DNA of 64,000 nt from Lethocerus indicus (GCA_019843655.1 JACDQD010000007.1:27804816-27868815); one strand, 5' to 3'; positions 14,925 to 27,584 are shown, numbered from the stretch's first letter. The notes: a model not told the origin generated them from the sequence alone. Program-made: numbers and translations.

Positions 14925-15349
14925 ACATACGGAATAGAACTATGACGGGGTTCCGCCAAGAAACCGGACATCGCTCGCATCCAAACATTCCGGTCGAAAG
15001 TCCTTCGCACAATCCTTAATGCTCCCCCCCCCTAGGTATGTTTCTAACCGAACAATCCGTAACGACCTCAACATACCTCGACAGTGGACCAAGTCGCAAA
15101 ATCACGCTTCCTCAAATTCCACTCCCGCCTCTCTCCACGTCCAAATCCACACTCGTTCATCCAGTTTCCTCTTCAGACCCACCCGTTATCCCAAACGCCA
15201 CCGGCCTAGAGACTTTCTGTAGGCCGGAGACAGGTCAAAAGTACCATCACCGGACGGCGCCTTTATCGAGCGAAACAAGTCAAACAAACCGCCATTATAC
15301 CTATAACTAGTATATAGTTGATTGTACAATAAATAAAGTTAAAAAAAAA
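14925..15349 (+). mobile_element. Jockey-type non-LTR retrotransposon relic, 3' end with A tail
   Basis: In shifting frames it reads RIQTFRSKVLRTILNAP then YVSNRTIRNDLNIPRQW, the conserved C-terminal segment after reverse transcriptase in Jockey-clade elements. A TGA replaces the Trp of the usual IELWG motif and the frame shifts at a C run near 15023-15031. AATAAA near 15331 and a poly-A run at 15339-15348 mark the 3' end. It is non-functional. Confidence 0.78.
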
Positions 15350-15443
15350 CGGCCAGTTCTAGAGCGAATCCCGGTAAGAATATCGGTTTTTGGCCAAATT
15401 CTTGGCAGGACGTGGGCTCCATTGGACGGTTTTTCCTTCCTGG

Positions 15444-15847
15444 ATGTCCTGAACTAAGTAATTGCGGAATTCACCGACAAGTGGCGTTGTACATATTTTT
15501 AAGTACGTCAACATCTTCGCACAGATTTCTGCAATGTCCCAGTGTCGAACTATGGCGATCCGAATCAATATAATGGCCTTTATTCGGCCATCGTCGACCT
15601 CCTCCACCGGACGCCCACAGCGCCCCTTTTCTTTTAATGAAAAATCCCCGTGAAAAAGCGAAATGTGACGGAAATGCTCACTTCGGTTCACACACACACA
15701 ATTCGACCGGTCGATGTAATTTTGATACCGAATGTTACAGAAATCACCGAATAATAACGTATCGAAGAATCTTGTCCGTGCAAAGACGTTGACGTACTTG
15801 AAAATATTGCGAAAATTCCGCAATTATTTAGTTGTCGACCCGATAAT
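15444..15847. mobile_element. Mariner-type MITE with long terminal inverted repeats
   Basis: The left AACTAAGTAATTGCGGAATT and TTTAAGTACGTCAACATCTT are matched in inverse at the right by AAGACGTTGACGTACTTGAA and AAAATTCCGCAATTATTTAG. The TIRs are about 75 bp. GGCAACTAAGTAATTGCGG-type ends are familiar from mellifera-group mariner elements (from memory of the family). There is no transposase frame. Confidence 0.68.
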
Positions 15848-16483
15848 GTCAGGTCCCCCTGTAGTGCGGTAGCGAACACAGGTCTCAATCCGAAGGGCAT
15901 TGACGACACCTCCGGGTATAATAAAGAACCCGGAGTCGATCCAATCTCCGGTCGGATGGAATGATCGTGGAACGTTTAGGAGTTGCGAAATATCGGAAGT
16001 GCAGATTGGAGAGCCCTCCACTATCGGTCGGACAGAACGAGATAACAGAACCGGACGGCGGAGAGGAAGCGGCGGCCCGGAACGTGCCCGGGACACGTAG
16101 CGATCTCGGAAAGTGCAAAGTGTACAAAGTGTACCGGCGGAACTCGTTTCCGCGTGGAGTCCGGTCCATGCGTGCTCCCGACTAATGCGTTACGTACGGC
16201 GGGCAAGTTTATACGACCCCTTATCTCTTATCTTTCGATGTGGGAAAACTTCGCTTATCGGACGTGCGTCAACAACCCCCTAGACCTATTTACCCGCGAT
16301 ACGAATCCGAACGCAAAACAAGATAAATTAAACAATATACTGGTAGCAAAGTTTATTTTTTTTTTTAGGAGAAACTTGGAATGGAACATCACCGCTCGTA
16401 CCATTTCGCGTCTCCTTAGTTTCGGCTTTTCGCCACATTGAACACCAACCAAGATTCCACCTAAGAAAACTATAATAATTACC

Positions 16484-16829
16484 TTAACCCATTAAGTACC
16501 GTAGGCCCCTAATTGGGGATCAGTTAATTTTTTCTCATATGACATATGTTACAGAAAGTTTTTTTTTGTATTACTTTCAGTAATTTCACATTATAAATAC
16601 TACACCGTGTTAAAATACTCGTAATTATTATTATTATTCAAAATAAAATGTGTTGGTTCAACTCTGTAGTGGCCTAATCCCCAAATGGGACTCGATTTTG
16701 AAAAACAAAATATTTGACAAACTGGTTTTTAAAAACATATCTGGAGGTACTATTTGATAATAACGCGTCGTAATGAGTAAATTTTATGCAAAATTTTCAG
16801 AGAAAAAAATTTGGTACTTAACGGGTTAA
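16484..16829. mobile_element. piggyBac-type MITE
   Basis: TTAA at 16484-16487 and 16826-16829 flank a 338-bp element beginning CCCATTAAGTACC and ending GGTACTTAACGGG. TTAA duplication and CCC...GGG ends are hallmarks of the piggyBac superfamily. There is no coding frame. A related deleted copy lies at 44180-44366. Confidence 0.8.
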
Positions 16830-18640
16830 CAAATTATGTCGCGATTCCCAATTCATTTAAGAATCATAATTTCAATTCTGCCGTATCAGGCTTACTTTTG
16901 AAATTCGATTCGTTGTTGAGCACAAGCTAATTTTCGTACGGAAATTCGGAAGAAATGAAAGCACCGTTTGAAAGCAAAACCTTCACAAGCGCCACCCATG
17001 TATATTTTTTAAAATGTATCGATTCAAAAGTGGAATTTATCCCATATACGACTAGTGGACGTCAAATTCAAACTACGTTTGAAATTGAAATTCCGGGAAT
17101 TATATTGTCACATCTTTGTTTTAGAGATTTTGTACAATACACCTAAATTTAAGTAATTATAAAAAAATGAAAAAACAGCAATAACTAATTTTGAATTCTG
17201 CATGTTCGATGTTTGCTTTAAATTACGCGTCTATAGATGGAATATCGGCGGTCGAAATTTAAAGTTGAAAGCTTTAGAGAATTTTTATTTTTTCGAGGGA
17301 GAGAAAAAAACGAAGAGAAATATTTCCAAATCCTCTTTTATATTTTGGCCCGGGGGCGAATTCGGATTAGATGACTATCTCCGTAGAAGACAGAGAGGTC
17401 GGTTCGGGAGATCAAAGCTTCCACAAGAGAGTTTTCGACGATGCTATCGGCAGTTTGGGAGCTACCACCTCCGGGGGGGGGACGAGTAAAAAAACTAAAA
17501 AAAAAAGAAAAAAAACGCGGTATAACCGCGCTCTCAACACTGTATATACCTCGTATAATCCACGCCCCATTCATTGGGTTCCTCCACCGGAACCGTCCAG
17601 AAATTGGCAAAGAAAATCGGAAGAACAATCGAAAGTATACGCTAAATATGTTGGCGCAACAAATTTTCAAAACTGCTGTACAATTTGAAAAAATTAGCCG
17701 GGTTCCCCGAAGCTCAACCGTATCATCAGTACTATGTGTGTAATTACATCGGAACACAAAAATATATTTCGAAATATTCTGTACAAATTTAAAGAGATTG
17801 TGACGTCCCTGCTGCAAATTTGTCCATTGTAAGGGTTCAAAATATGTGAAAATGTAATATACGTTATAAACTATAAATTGTTCAATCACAAGAGTATCTA
17901 TACGACGGTATATTTACTGCATACACTTTATTAACACCGGTTAAGTGACCACTCACTTATAATATGACAATTTCGGTAATGTAATTAGCGTTACACTTAT
18001 CACCGATTGTGATAAGAAACTCGGATAGAAAAACATAAGTGCCAGTTTCCTCGTAGACGGGATAATTGAACGCGATTTACCTAGAGTAATTTAAGCGCAA
18101 AACGGAAATATATCCAGGCGAAATATTAATAAAAAAATGTGCGCTACAGTTGTGTTTTGCGGTATGAAACTGAAAGTATAATATCCAATGATTACTTCGA
18201 CCGCCATTTGTGTTTCAATACCGCTCTGTAATTCTCGCCGCGAATGAATACTGAAGAAATACTGTCATATCATTCAACGGATTGAAATACCTATGATTTA
18301 TTTATTTCTTATTCAAATGCGGTATTTCGCCCACGACGTCCGTATAAACGCCACCGTCCTAGGGATTCTATATAGAACATTACGAGAGACATAAAAACAG
18401 TTCCAGCAGAGTTGTACTTATATATAAATTACAAAGTTCAGTGACTAAAAAAACGTCACGAGATACAGATACATGACGATTGTTTCAATTGAATCGACCG
18501 CTTACGACCTGAAATTAGAATTTTTTTTTGGTTCCTCCATTCGTCTCCTGTGCGCTGTTTGTATATTTAAAGGATTTTAAAATAGGTCAAAAGGAGAGTG
18601 TACAAGGCTTGGGCTACTTAAATCCTTCTGTGTGGGCCTC

Positions 18641-18664
18641 TAGAGAGAGAGAGAGAGAGAGAGA
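18641..18664 (+). repeat. GA microsatellite
   Basis: Short GA run, followed by CT at about 18794-18808 and another GA run at 18859-18884. Confidence 0.85.
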
Positions 18665-18853
18665 GGGATGGAGGGTGGGGGGAGGGTGAAGTGGAGCTCT
18701 CCCTCCACTCAACCTTTTGAAAGGCTCATTTACATAGCTAATCAATTTGTGAAAGAACGTTCATTTTATTTTTTTTTTATTCTACCAATTTTTTCTCTCT
18801 CTCTCTCTCAAAACTCCTTCCCCTCCGTTCTCCTGCCCCGTCGTCATTATGTA

Positions 18854-18885
<32 letters not shown>

Positions 18886-19610
18886 CGGTATTTGCATTCA
18901 GCCTGCCGGTCTGGTACTACTGAAGACTGTAATTAAATATTAAACCATTTGTCAGCGCGATAATTATAGAACGGGGGGCGCCGCCGACGCTCATTTATAT
19001 TCCTCTGGGGCGTTTTCGATTTGCAATCTTTTCACGATGACTTCTCGCGAGATACTTTTTCACTCCTCCTCCTCCTCCTCACCAGCACAATAGATTGAAC
19101 TCTAGATAGACAGTATTTTAAGCCATATAAAATTTAAACGCGCCTTAATTACCGTAATTTCACCGCCGGCCGTAATTAGCCCGCGTTCAGAACGGTCAGT
19201 TTACAATTCCGTGAATTTCCCACCCGGCATACTGAGGACAAGAATCAAATACAGTTAATATTAGAATATATAATTAAGTGCAATTAGGTCGCTATACAGG
19301 TATTGATACATATTTTCACCGCAATTAAGACATAGACAACCTACTTATCCGTTTAAACATAATAATAATGCGGTGGAACTCATGAGGTAAATACTCACCT
19401 AGGATTAAATACGCGAATTAAAATTTAATTTAATAAATACGGTAACATATACACATTAAAAATGCTATTTAGAGTACACATATTAAGAGAGTAAAACTAC
19501 AAAATAATTATTTCAATCGAAGCGACCAAGTGCACTCTTCACTCACTCGGTCAATTTAACGTAATTGGGGAAAACATTTTCTATATAGTAAAAAAAGAAT
19601 GAAAATTTTT

Positions 19611-19700
19611 CTTAGATTTCGTGTGTTTCTGTCCCCCTTTTGCAAGACCGGTTTCGGCTGTTCGCCGTCTTCAGTAGCGCGGTGTCCTCACTGCACTGCA
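19611..19700. mobile_element. Foldback family C left-arm fragment
   Basis: TTAGATTTCGTGTGTTTCTG, AAGACCGGTTTCGGCTGTTC and CGTCTTCAGTAGCG, then TCCTCACTGCACTGC. Confidence 0.65.
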
Positions 19701-19918
19701 AATGAAATATAAGAAACGCACAATTTATAATAGAGCGCTAACCTGAAATTTCGTCGTTATTATGAAAAAAATGGTTTAAAATGTTCGATGGCAGCTATAT
19801 AACTTAACGAACTGCGATTGTATAAGGACAAGTGATCGGTAGCATACTGAAGAGCAAGAGGGATGCGTTTGTATTTTGTAATTTGTATTTTTTACATATC
19901 AAGAGAGAGAATCCCATT

Positions 19919-20150
19919 GCCCATATTCCAAAATTAACGCAAGATTTGATTTTACCACCATTCTTGCAGTAAAGTTGTGCGACCGTATTAAAAAAAACCG
20001 TTTGACAGCCGATACTTTAGGGTCAGTAGAAATGGGGGCGTTACGCGATAGAACAACGCGTTTTCGCTGTCGGACAATATTTAAAAAATAATGAAAGTTT
20101 GGCGGCCACAGTTCGATTGAAATCTTGCATTAATTTTGGGACACCCTTTA
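19919..20150. mobile_element. Family A TIR element, copy 1
   Basis: The left CCAAAATTAACGCAAGATTT and the right AAATCTTGCATTAATTTTGG with GACACCC are inverted repeats. The interior includes CAGTAAAGTTGTGCGACC and GTTTGACAGCCGATA, shared with the other copies. It is non-coding. Confidence 0.72.
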
Positions 20151-20555
20151 CTTAAGTTTAAACTTAGAACTTAGGCGTAAAAATATCCGAGAGCGTGTAA
20201 AATACCAGCATCCCCCGGCCCCCCCCCCTTAGTGTCTAGGAAACAGAGTATTACTGTAATTTTTTAATTATCCGTTCTCGGTCGTAACAGGGCTTGTTCC
20301 TCCAACCTCCACGTCGCCGATTGCACGTTCTCTTGCGTCACCCGGAGCTGACACCGTTGCCGAGGGAAACGTACCTCTAATTAGGAGCGGCTAATCACTT
20401 TATCCCCTCCATCCCCTCCCTCCCTCCCTCCCTCCCTCCCTCCTCCATTCTATCCCTCAGGGCGTACATAATGCGAGCTCTCAAAAGCGCCGGCCTATAC
20501 TTTAATTACTGATAAACGCTTTCGCCTACGACGAATGTACTCGTCGTACATTCTA

Positions 20556-20777
<222 letters not shown>

Positions 20778-23708
20778 GGTGAGGGCAATTACCAATTAGA
20801 TACTCGTCGACTTTTATTAGTTACCAACAGAAAACTCCCACCCACTATCCACCCAGTGTTCCACTCCCGAAGGAAACGTAAAGGATAGGAGAGAGAGAGA
20901 GAAAAAATCCTTCCTTGAATATCTGCTTCCTGGATTTTTTTTTCCCCCAACCTCGAGACGCAAACGCCCGGCCAACTTTGCCGGCTTATCTCGGGATTGC
21001 GATAACGAAATTATTCCGGACACTAATAGTGTACCAATATAGATATTTTTAATGTCTCAATAACGTTGTACAGGTAATAGTGTCAACAGGATCCTACAGT
21101 GTAGATATGTAAATGCTTCACTACTGATTGAACGTAGCTGATGATGGTAAAATGTAGAATCAGGTTTAGCTTAGGACCAAATAAGCGAGAGAAAACGCAT
21201 TACTTTCAAACCTAAATGCATTCCCAAAAAACAATAATTTCCGGCCATGAATAAACTTCCAGTCAATAGGAATTTTGTTCTAAGACAATCATCAGTTCAT
21301 TACAGGTAAAATATCGTCACGACTTCGAGTTTCGAAGTGTTTCATATTCCATCGTTATGCTTATCAATATTCATTTCTTTGCGATGAATTTCATTTCTAC
21401 TACGGTATTCAGCACGATCGGAACCGGAATTTTTCGCTGGTTTCTGAAACTAGGTTTCCGTCCGGCCCAGCAATCGGTGGACGGTTAACTGAAGGGGATG
21501 AAATTTTATAATTTAAGTGGTAAGAAAAATATAGATTCAAATACAAACAACGGTATGAAAAACTGGAGTAGCTTAATTTAGGGAACTTGAGGAATATTGC
21601 CGGATATTGGCGGAAATTCGTCGGGAAATCCAAGCGAAAGCATAAATTTCAAATTGTATTGAAGGGAAACAGTTTTTCCCCGGAAAAGGCGTCCGCGAGC
21701 GTCCGAAAGGGTTTCAAAATTTAATTGGTCATTTAGTTTCTGGGCCCTGAACCGGTTTCATCTTCGTCAGCTCGCCGAACTACCAACTACAATTGGGGGC
21801 ATCGGTCAATTTCTGTCTTTTTTTTTACAACTCCAGAAAGGTTAAAATTTAATTGGTCCTCCCTCTTCGATATATTGACAAAATGCGTCGGCAAATTGCT
21901 TTCGGGGGTAATTATTATTGCTGTTATTGCCAAGGGAGGCAAGGGACCGATCATAATAAATAACCGGCCTTCCAATTTTATTTATTAAAACACTGGCGCG
22001 AAGCCCAGGATAACCCAGGACCAGGATGAATAAAAGCCCCCCTTTTAAGTCCCCTCATCTGTCGTATCAGAACTCATAAAACCCTGTACCTAAAGTACTC
22101 GACAGAGTTGTACGTACAGTTCGAGTTTCGATATCGTCAAATTGCCCTAATTGAATGTAATCAACTGTAATAAATTCAGATTCAAATATACCAATATACA
22201 AGGCCAGAAGATAAGTCTCTCAAGTCTTGTATCAATATACAAAAAACATTCAATTATACAGGATTCTCAATTACGACAATCCATATACGATATGGCGGCT
22301 TATTTTCTCCATACTGAAATACTTTGGCAATGCGCAACTTGTGGTATTGAAAATGTGGACATTCGCCGAATTGATTAATTTTTAGGAATAAATACAAAAT
22401 ATACAGACAATTTTCGTATTGGAATTTCGACCGATCCCGCGGGATCGATGCCTCCAAACCGTATTCTGTACGAAATGTCAATACAGTTTATATCCGCTAT
22501 TTATAAAAAAATACTTTTAAATAGTTTCGTCTTCGTGTACAGGTATTTCCCAATTACCGATTGCATCGGACAGAAAAAAAAAATCGATCACGTCAATTAC
22601 AATCGTAATAAGAATGTTGCATCGGATTTTGTGCCCGCCGGGGGCCTATAATTTGAAGGTGACATTAATTGAACTGCGTTCTACACAGAACCGAATCGGG
22701 GCAGGGATGTTCTTTGTACTTCAATCGGGTTGGGGTAAAAAAAAAAAAAAACAAGAAAAATCCACGTCCTCCCACAATAATTATAACAGTCGTGACCGGG
22801 TTAAGGGGGACAGTATACCATATGTTTAAAGGTCTTCTTCTTCTTCTTCTTCTCCTTCGGAAGATCGAAAGGCAATACGATCCTTAGGAGGAGCGCTGTT
22901 TAATTGAGGCCGGCACAAATTGATATTATTATTATTATTTGTTTGGGACGAAACGGCAAATGAGAATTAATAACAAAGGAGGATAATGGGCGGAATGAAA
23001 AATGGGGGTGGATTAGAGAGAACGTCGACGCAAGGTTAATACGGCCGATGTAGAACGAAACCGGGGTGTGTCGATGGGGGGGGGTGGTGGGGGGGAGGGA
23101 GGAAAGTACACAGTAGCGAAGGATTTCAAACTTTAATTCAATTTCGTTTTCAATTACTACCTGAAGACGAAATAAGAAGCCGGCGGAAGGCTTGAAAAAA
23201 TACGAGAACAATAGTATATGGCGGCGGAAAGTCACAGCGGAGGGTATATAATTATACCGGGAGTGAGTTTGATCCAATAATAACTGGAAGAAGGCCGTGA
23301 TTGAGGCACCGCGCTATTGAGTTTTAAGCTACATGTTTCGCCTTTATTCCCTTCCGTTTCTCCTTCTTCTCCATTCCCCATCTTCCTCCTCCTCCTCCTC
23401 CTCCTTCTCTCGTCCCGGCCAATGTTTATTTGTAACTGTTTCGATTGAATTTCGAAACACGAACGCTCCGGGAAAGGCCAGGGTAACGAAATACAAAAAA
23501 AAAAAAAAAAAAGGGTCGAAACGTCGTATTTCCAATCGAGAAATTCGATATCGGAGACGAAAACCTAATAACCGAAATAATGGATTGTTGCCACACGCTC
23601 GGCAATCGGTCGTTGTCTGAAATACCTTCAGATTTTAGTCTTCGGCAACCTTCAGTAGTCCTATTCTCGTGTATATAGAACGTGTCCTGTCAACAGTTTA
23701 GGGGTTGG

Positions 23709-23800
23709 AATACCGTAAATTTCGTCTGTTTCTGTCTCCACTCGCCGGTCTCGTCTTCTGCTAGACCGTCTTCAGTAGCGCCGTTAGTCGAACATTGAAA
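23709..23800. mobile_element. Foldback family C left-arm fragment
   Basis: ATACCGTAAATTTCGTCTGT, CACTCGCCGGTCTCGTCTTC and CTTCAGTAGCGCCGTTAGTC match the family. Confidence 0.6.
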
Positions 23801-25779
23801 ATGTGAAGATTCCACGTATTAGTCTGGATTCATTTTGACAACAAAAAAACACGCAAAACTATCCAATAATCCAACAATAGGAGGGTTGTACGAAAGCCGC
23901 CGCGTTTTCTTGAACATGAAAACAAGCGTAAATCCTCGGAACGGTCCTGGAGTATTCCAGGAAATTACGTGGGAACAAAATTTCCGCGGAAATGTACGCC
24001 CTTTTATTCGAAACGCCTTTGAAATGCCGATACAGTCCCACGATGTCGATCGGAGACACACACATTGGATAGAAGAACACAGTGCTCAAATAAGAATTAG
24101 TCTGTGGCGTCTGTGGGAAAGCACTTTCAAGTTTGGCGACCGTCCGCCGGTTATAACCCGCAGTTATAACGCCGGTCGGAAATTGAAATGACATTTGTGG
24201 ACCGCCCCTCGCTGTTACAGAAACTATTGAAATAAGAGTTCGGCCATTCTAATTGCAGTCACAGTGTAATCCGATTTATTATAGGGAAAGTACCGATACA
24301 AAATAAATAGCTGAGCAATAAAACTGTTGAACTGGCTGTTGTGGTTGTATACTTAGTTATGGGGCAAGTCCCCCCATCTCACTTCGGGACAATTCAGCGA
24401 ACGTTTTTCAGACAACAAACATTTCTTGTACGTTCTGTATATGTACATTTTATATACAGTCGTCTGTGCAGTTAACGTATAAAATCCACGAAGCAGCAAC
24501 CTTTTACACTCTTATAATGCCATTACACTCTTGGATTTACGCAATTTTAACAGCATACTTCTAATCTCTTTTTGTATTTATTTATATCGTTAGTCAATTT
24601 TTTAGGCTGGAAAATGTTGAACGATAAATTTGTATATCCAACCAAATCCGGGATAAATAATTGGATATATTGAGACGGCGAAAATTGAACCGCGTTATAG
24701 CGAGTACTGAACTATAGGTGAATACAACGGAAATAAAAGAATTTGCTACACGAAATTTTAATTTTATTATATTTCTATATTATACATATATACATATATA
24801 AGAAATATACTCGTTTTTAAAGAAACAAATTTTATTTTAACACAAAATATAAAGTACAATATTACTGCTTACAAATGTTCTACGCAATACAGTAGAACAA
24901 CTCTAGAGCAAGACTCAGATTCCTTATAAAGCCTCTGAAGGGAATTTTTCGATCTATAAACTATATTTTCATTAACAGGGCCTAAGCCTTTGCACAGTGG
25001 CTAGCCCCGAACATAATTTATATATACAGTATATTAAAGTGAATCCAGATTGAAATGTTTAAAGTTGAATTTTACTACTGTTTACCTCTAAACTTTGCCC
25101 ACCCCCGCTCTACAGGATTAACCGACCGATGTTACAATCAGTCAATATACTAATAACATCGAATTCAATATTCAATTTCTCGTTGTAGTTTTCAAAGTCC
25201 GAAAGTGGGTTGCAGAGAACCGGGCTCACAGTGGGACGAGTGGGTATATTATTTCGCAATTTAATTCTTCGAAACCCAACGCGACTTTTCTTTCGTTCCG
25301 TCATTACCCAATTCGGCGCCGGCTCCCGATCGGTAAAAGAGGAAGAGGGGAAAAAAAAACGGTAATTTAAAGAGGCTTGAAAAAACAGGGGTTAATTGTA
25401 TACTATTTACGGACGGATGATATAAACCTCCCAAGACCTTTCGGTATCACGTTCGCCCCATATATAAACTAGAATCAGTTTCAGAAAATTCGAAATATAA
25501 AACCAGCCGAAGGAATTGACTTATTTATCCCGGAATATGTCTTTAGCACTAAATAGATGATAATTTACGCGTAAAATAATACCCTATAAGTGAACACAAG
25601 AACGAACCGTCGATCTGTCTGGTTTATGCGCTTCGCCGCGTCCAGTAATAGTTGCTACTGAAGATTGAATTTATTTTTTTTTATTTGAATTTTTAACGCT
25701 CTCAATTGGTTTTGGTCCATTTCAAATGGTACAGTGTGCTGTATTTAGAAATAGATTAGCGAATACCTGTCTTGCGGTC

Positions 25780-25870
25780 CGCGACGGGTTGTAATACCGT
25801 CGATTCCGTGCGTTTCGGTCTTTTGCTCGCTAGACCGGTTTCGGTCTTTCACGCGAAAGATTTCAGTGAA
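25780..25870. mobile_element. Degraded foldback family C fragment
   Basis: AATACCGTCGATTCCGTGCG and GCTAGACCGGTTTCGGTCTT match the left arm weakly. Confidence 0.45.
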
Positions 25871-26059
25871 AGTTTTCCGCGACCAGAACCAGTAGGAGAA
25901 CTGATGACGGAACCGGTAGGAGTCGCGAAACGTTCGATGGAGACCAAACTCGCCGGTGGTTTCCGAATATATCCTGAACGTCCCGGTTTCATTTCATCCC
26001 CTAACCCAACCGATATTCTTCTGGCCACAATAATCGATCTTGCTCACGTCACGTGTCCT

Positions 26060-26475
26060 CCCGTCTTTCTGGACCGGTCTCGGCTTCCCATTGAAAATCA
26101 AGTGCGCTGTACTCGGGACTTGAAACTAATGGACGATACAAACTCTGTTACTCGGACTCCTTTCGACGACAGATCTCGGCTCTCACCGACCGAGAAACTT
26201 TTAATTTACAATCGAATACTGAAACCGACCCGGGAGTACGGAATCGGGCTGTGGGGGATCCACCGAAACGTCCAATTCCTAAAGAATCCAATCCTTGCAA
26301 AATCCATTATACTCCGAAAAATAGTCAACGCCCCAACGTATGTTTCCGACCACACGATCCACTCAGATTTAAAAGGCTGTCCACGAATTCGCAGCTTCGT
26401 ACCAATCCTTCCCAATTCAAATTTGCGATCATTCGCAAAGACAGCTTTCTTCGCATCACCTCCCGGATAATCCTG
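26060..26475 (+). mobile_element. Jockey-type retrotransposon relic (C-terminal reverse transcriptase region)
   Basis: The open frame at 25772-26470 contains LSPTEKLLIYNRILKPTREY then GIGLWGIHRNVQ, ILRKIVNAPTYVSDHTIHSD and L. This matches the Jockey pattern KLLLYKAILKP, YGIQLWG and NAPWYVSN. The N-terminal part of the frame comes from other sequence, including a family C piece. It has no active-site motifs and is a truncated remnant. Confidence 0.75.
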
Positions 26476-26639
26476 ACGCCTCAAGAGAAGGAGCGCAGGA
26501 GTACCACCGCTGGGTGGCTTCTACTTCGAGAGTTCGTTGAGCGAACGTTTAGTGGGCGCACTGTCACTTGATATATAATTGATAAAATTGTAGTTGTGAC
26601 AATGAAAATAAGTGGAAAAAAATGGATCTTACCGGAAGT

Positions 26640-27150
26640 ACTATCGGTGTATTTATAAATGTTGTCGCTTGGTATAAAATATCCCGACACCCGACTCAAA
26701 AGAATCGACTTAAACAGAAAATTTGGACTCTCAGGGCCGTTATTGGAACGGACATCGAAATTGACCTCAAGTAACAAACTGACAATATACAGAGCGATAT
26801 TCGGTATAGAGCTATGGGGTTCCACCGAGACATACGACGTCGCTCCCATCCAGAGATTCCAGTCAAAAGTCCTTCGTACCATCCTTAATGCTCCCCCCGG
26901 GGGGGTATGTTTCTGACCGGACAATCCACCATGACCTCAACATACCCCGACAGTCGACGAAGTCGCAAAATCTCGGTTCCTCAAGTTCCAACTCCCGCCC
27001 TTCTCTTCATCCTAATCCACTATCGCCACCAGGACGGCTTAAACGCCAACGGCCCAGAGAACATCTCGGAGTCATCATCGAGTGGTCTCTTTATCGAGAC
27101 GAACACTTGAAAAATATACAATGTATCGATTGCACCTATAAAAAAATGGT
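26640..27150 (+). mobile_element. Second Jockey-type relic, tandem to the previous one and abutting exon D
   Basis: LTSSNKLTIYRAIFGIELWG then PIQRFQSKVLRTILNAP, a frameshift at a C/G run (26893-26906), then YVSDRTIHHDLNIPRQSTKS and LKRQRPRE. These are the same segments as the other relics, plus the RLKRxRP tail. It ends roughly 110 bases before the last Pax3/7 exon. Confidence 0.78.
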
Positions 27151-27259
27151 ATAAAATTGAGACCTGTTGACGGACCGTCTGACCCCCAATCCCTTGTAGC
27201 CAGTGTTTTTGTTTCTTGTACACAGGGAATAATTCTGAATATTTCTTTTTCCGTTCCAG

Positions 27260-27584
27260 TCTGTTCCCCGGCAGCGCTGCGGCTGCGGCTGCGGCTGCGG
27301 CGGCCGGCCAGGTGTACTCCTCGAGTCTGCCGCCCCACTCGCCGACCGAAGCCAAATCCGGCTACCCCTACCTCGGCCAGCTGGCGGTAGAGACCGGCCT
27401 CTGCGGAGGGCCCAATGAAAACCGGATCCTGCCACCGGTACCGGGTACAGTTCGACAGGCGCGTTTCGTGGCCGGCGAGGGGTTGCAATATCCACCCCCG
27501 GATTACATGTGTTTCCCTCTTCTCTCCGGCGCGAGACCAAACCAAGACACGAAATCTACGGTATATAATGATTTCAACACCTAG
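27260..27584 (+). CDS. Pax3/7: Pax3/7-class homeobox gene, terminal exon D (Ala run, C-terminus, stop)
   Basis: The acceptor TTCCGTTCCAG precedes 27260, and one base completes the Ser codon split from exon C. The frame reads LFPGS, ten Ala (an alternating GCT/GCG repeat), GQVYSSSLPPHSPTEAKSGY, PYLGQLAVETGLCGGPNENR, ILPPVPG, then GEGLQYPPPDYMCFPLLSGA, ending QDTKSTVYNDFNT with TAG at 27582-27584. No GTAAGT-like or GTGAGT-like donor appears before the stop, so I treat it as the last exon, with 107 residues and a stop. The final stretch is suspect: 27552-27573 overlaps an 18-base match to the end of the dispersed foldback repeat (family C). The last dozen or so residues may therefore be exonised repeat, or the true exon may end earlier, for example at the weak GTATAT donor inside the match. 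The first about 70 codons look coding and are G+C-rich. The C-terminus is less certain. Confidence 0.82.
27524..27560. mobile_element. Foldback family C terminal fragment inside the last Pax3/7 exon
   Basis: CTCCGGCGCGAGACCAAACC resembles the family's GCCGGCGAGAGGAGACGGAA. It is followed by ACACGAAATCTACGGTAT, identical over 18 bases to the reverse complement of the end seen near 42520. It lies in frame in exon D. Confidence 0.5.

Noticed and set aside
14570..15012. Minus-strand frames over exon C
   Set aside because: Shadows of a G+C-rich plus-strand exon that has splice-phase continuity with exons B and D.
17338..17889. 183-codon minus-strand frame
   Set aside because: Composition is Phe/Tyr/Ile-rich from AT-rich DNA, it includes homopolymer runs and has no domain resemblance.
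23835..24194. Overlapping open frames of 111 and 118 codons on opposite strands
   Set aside because: No recognised motifs, no compelling start or splice context, and both strands are open, which is typical of chance frames.
25772..26470. 232-codon open frame as a host gene
   Set aside because: Its C-terminal half is a Jockey reverse-transcriptase remnant and its start falls in a foldback-repeat fragment. It is best read as a mobile-element relic.
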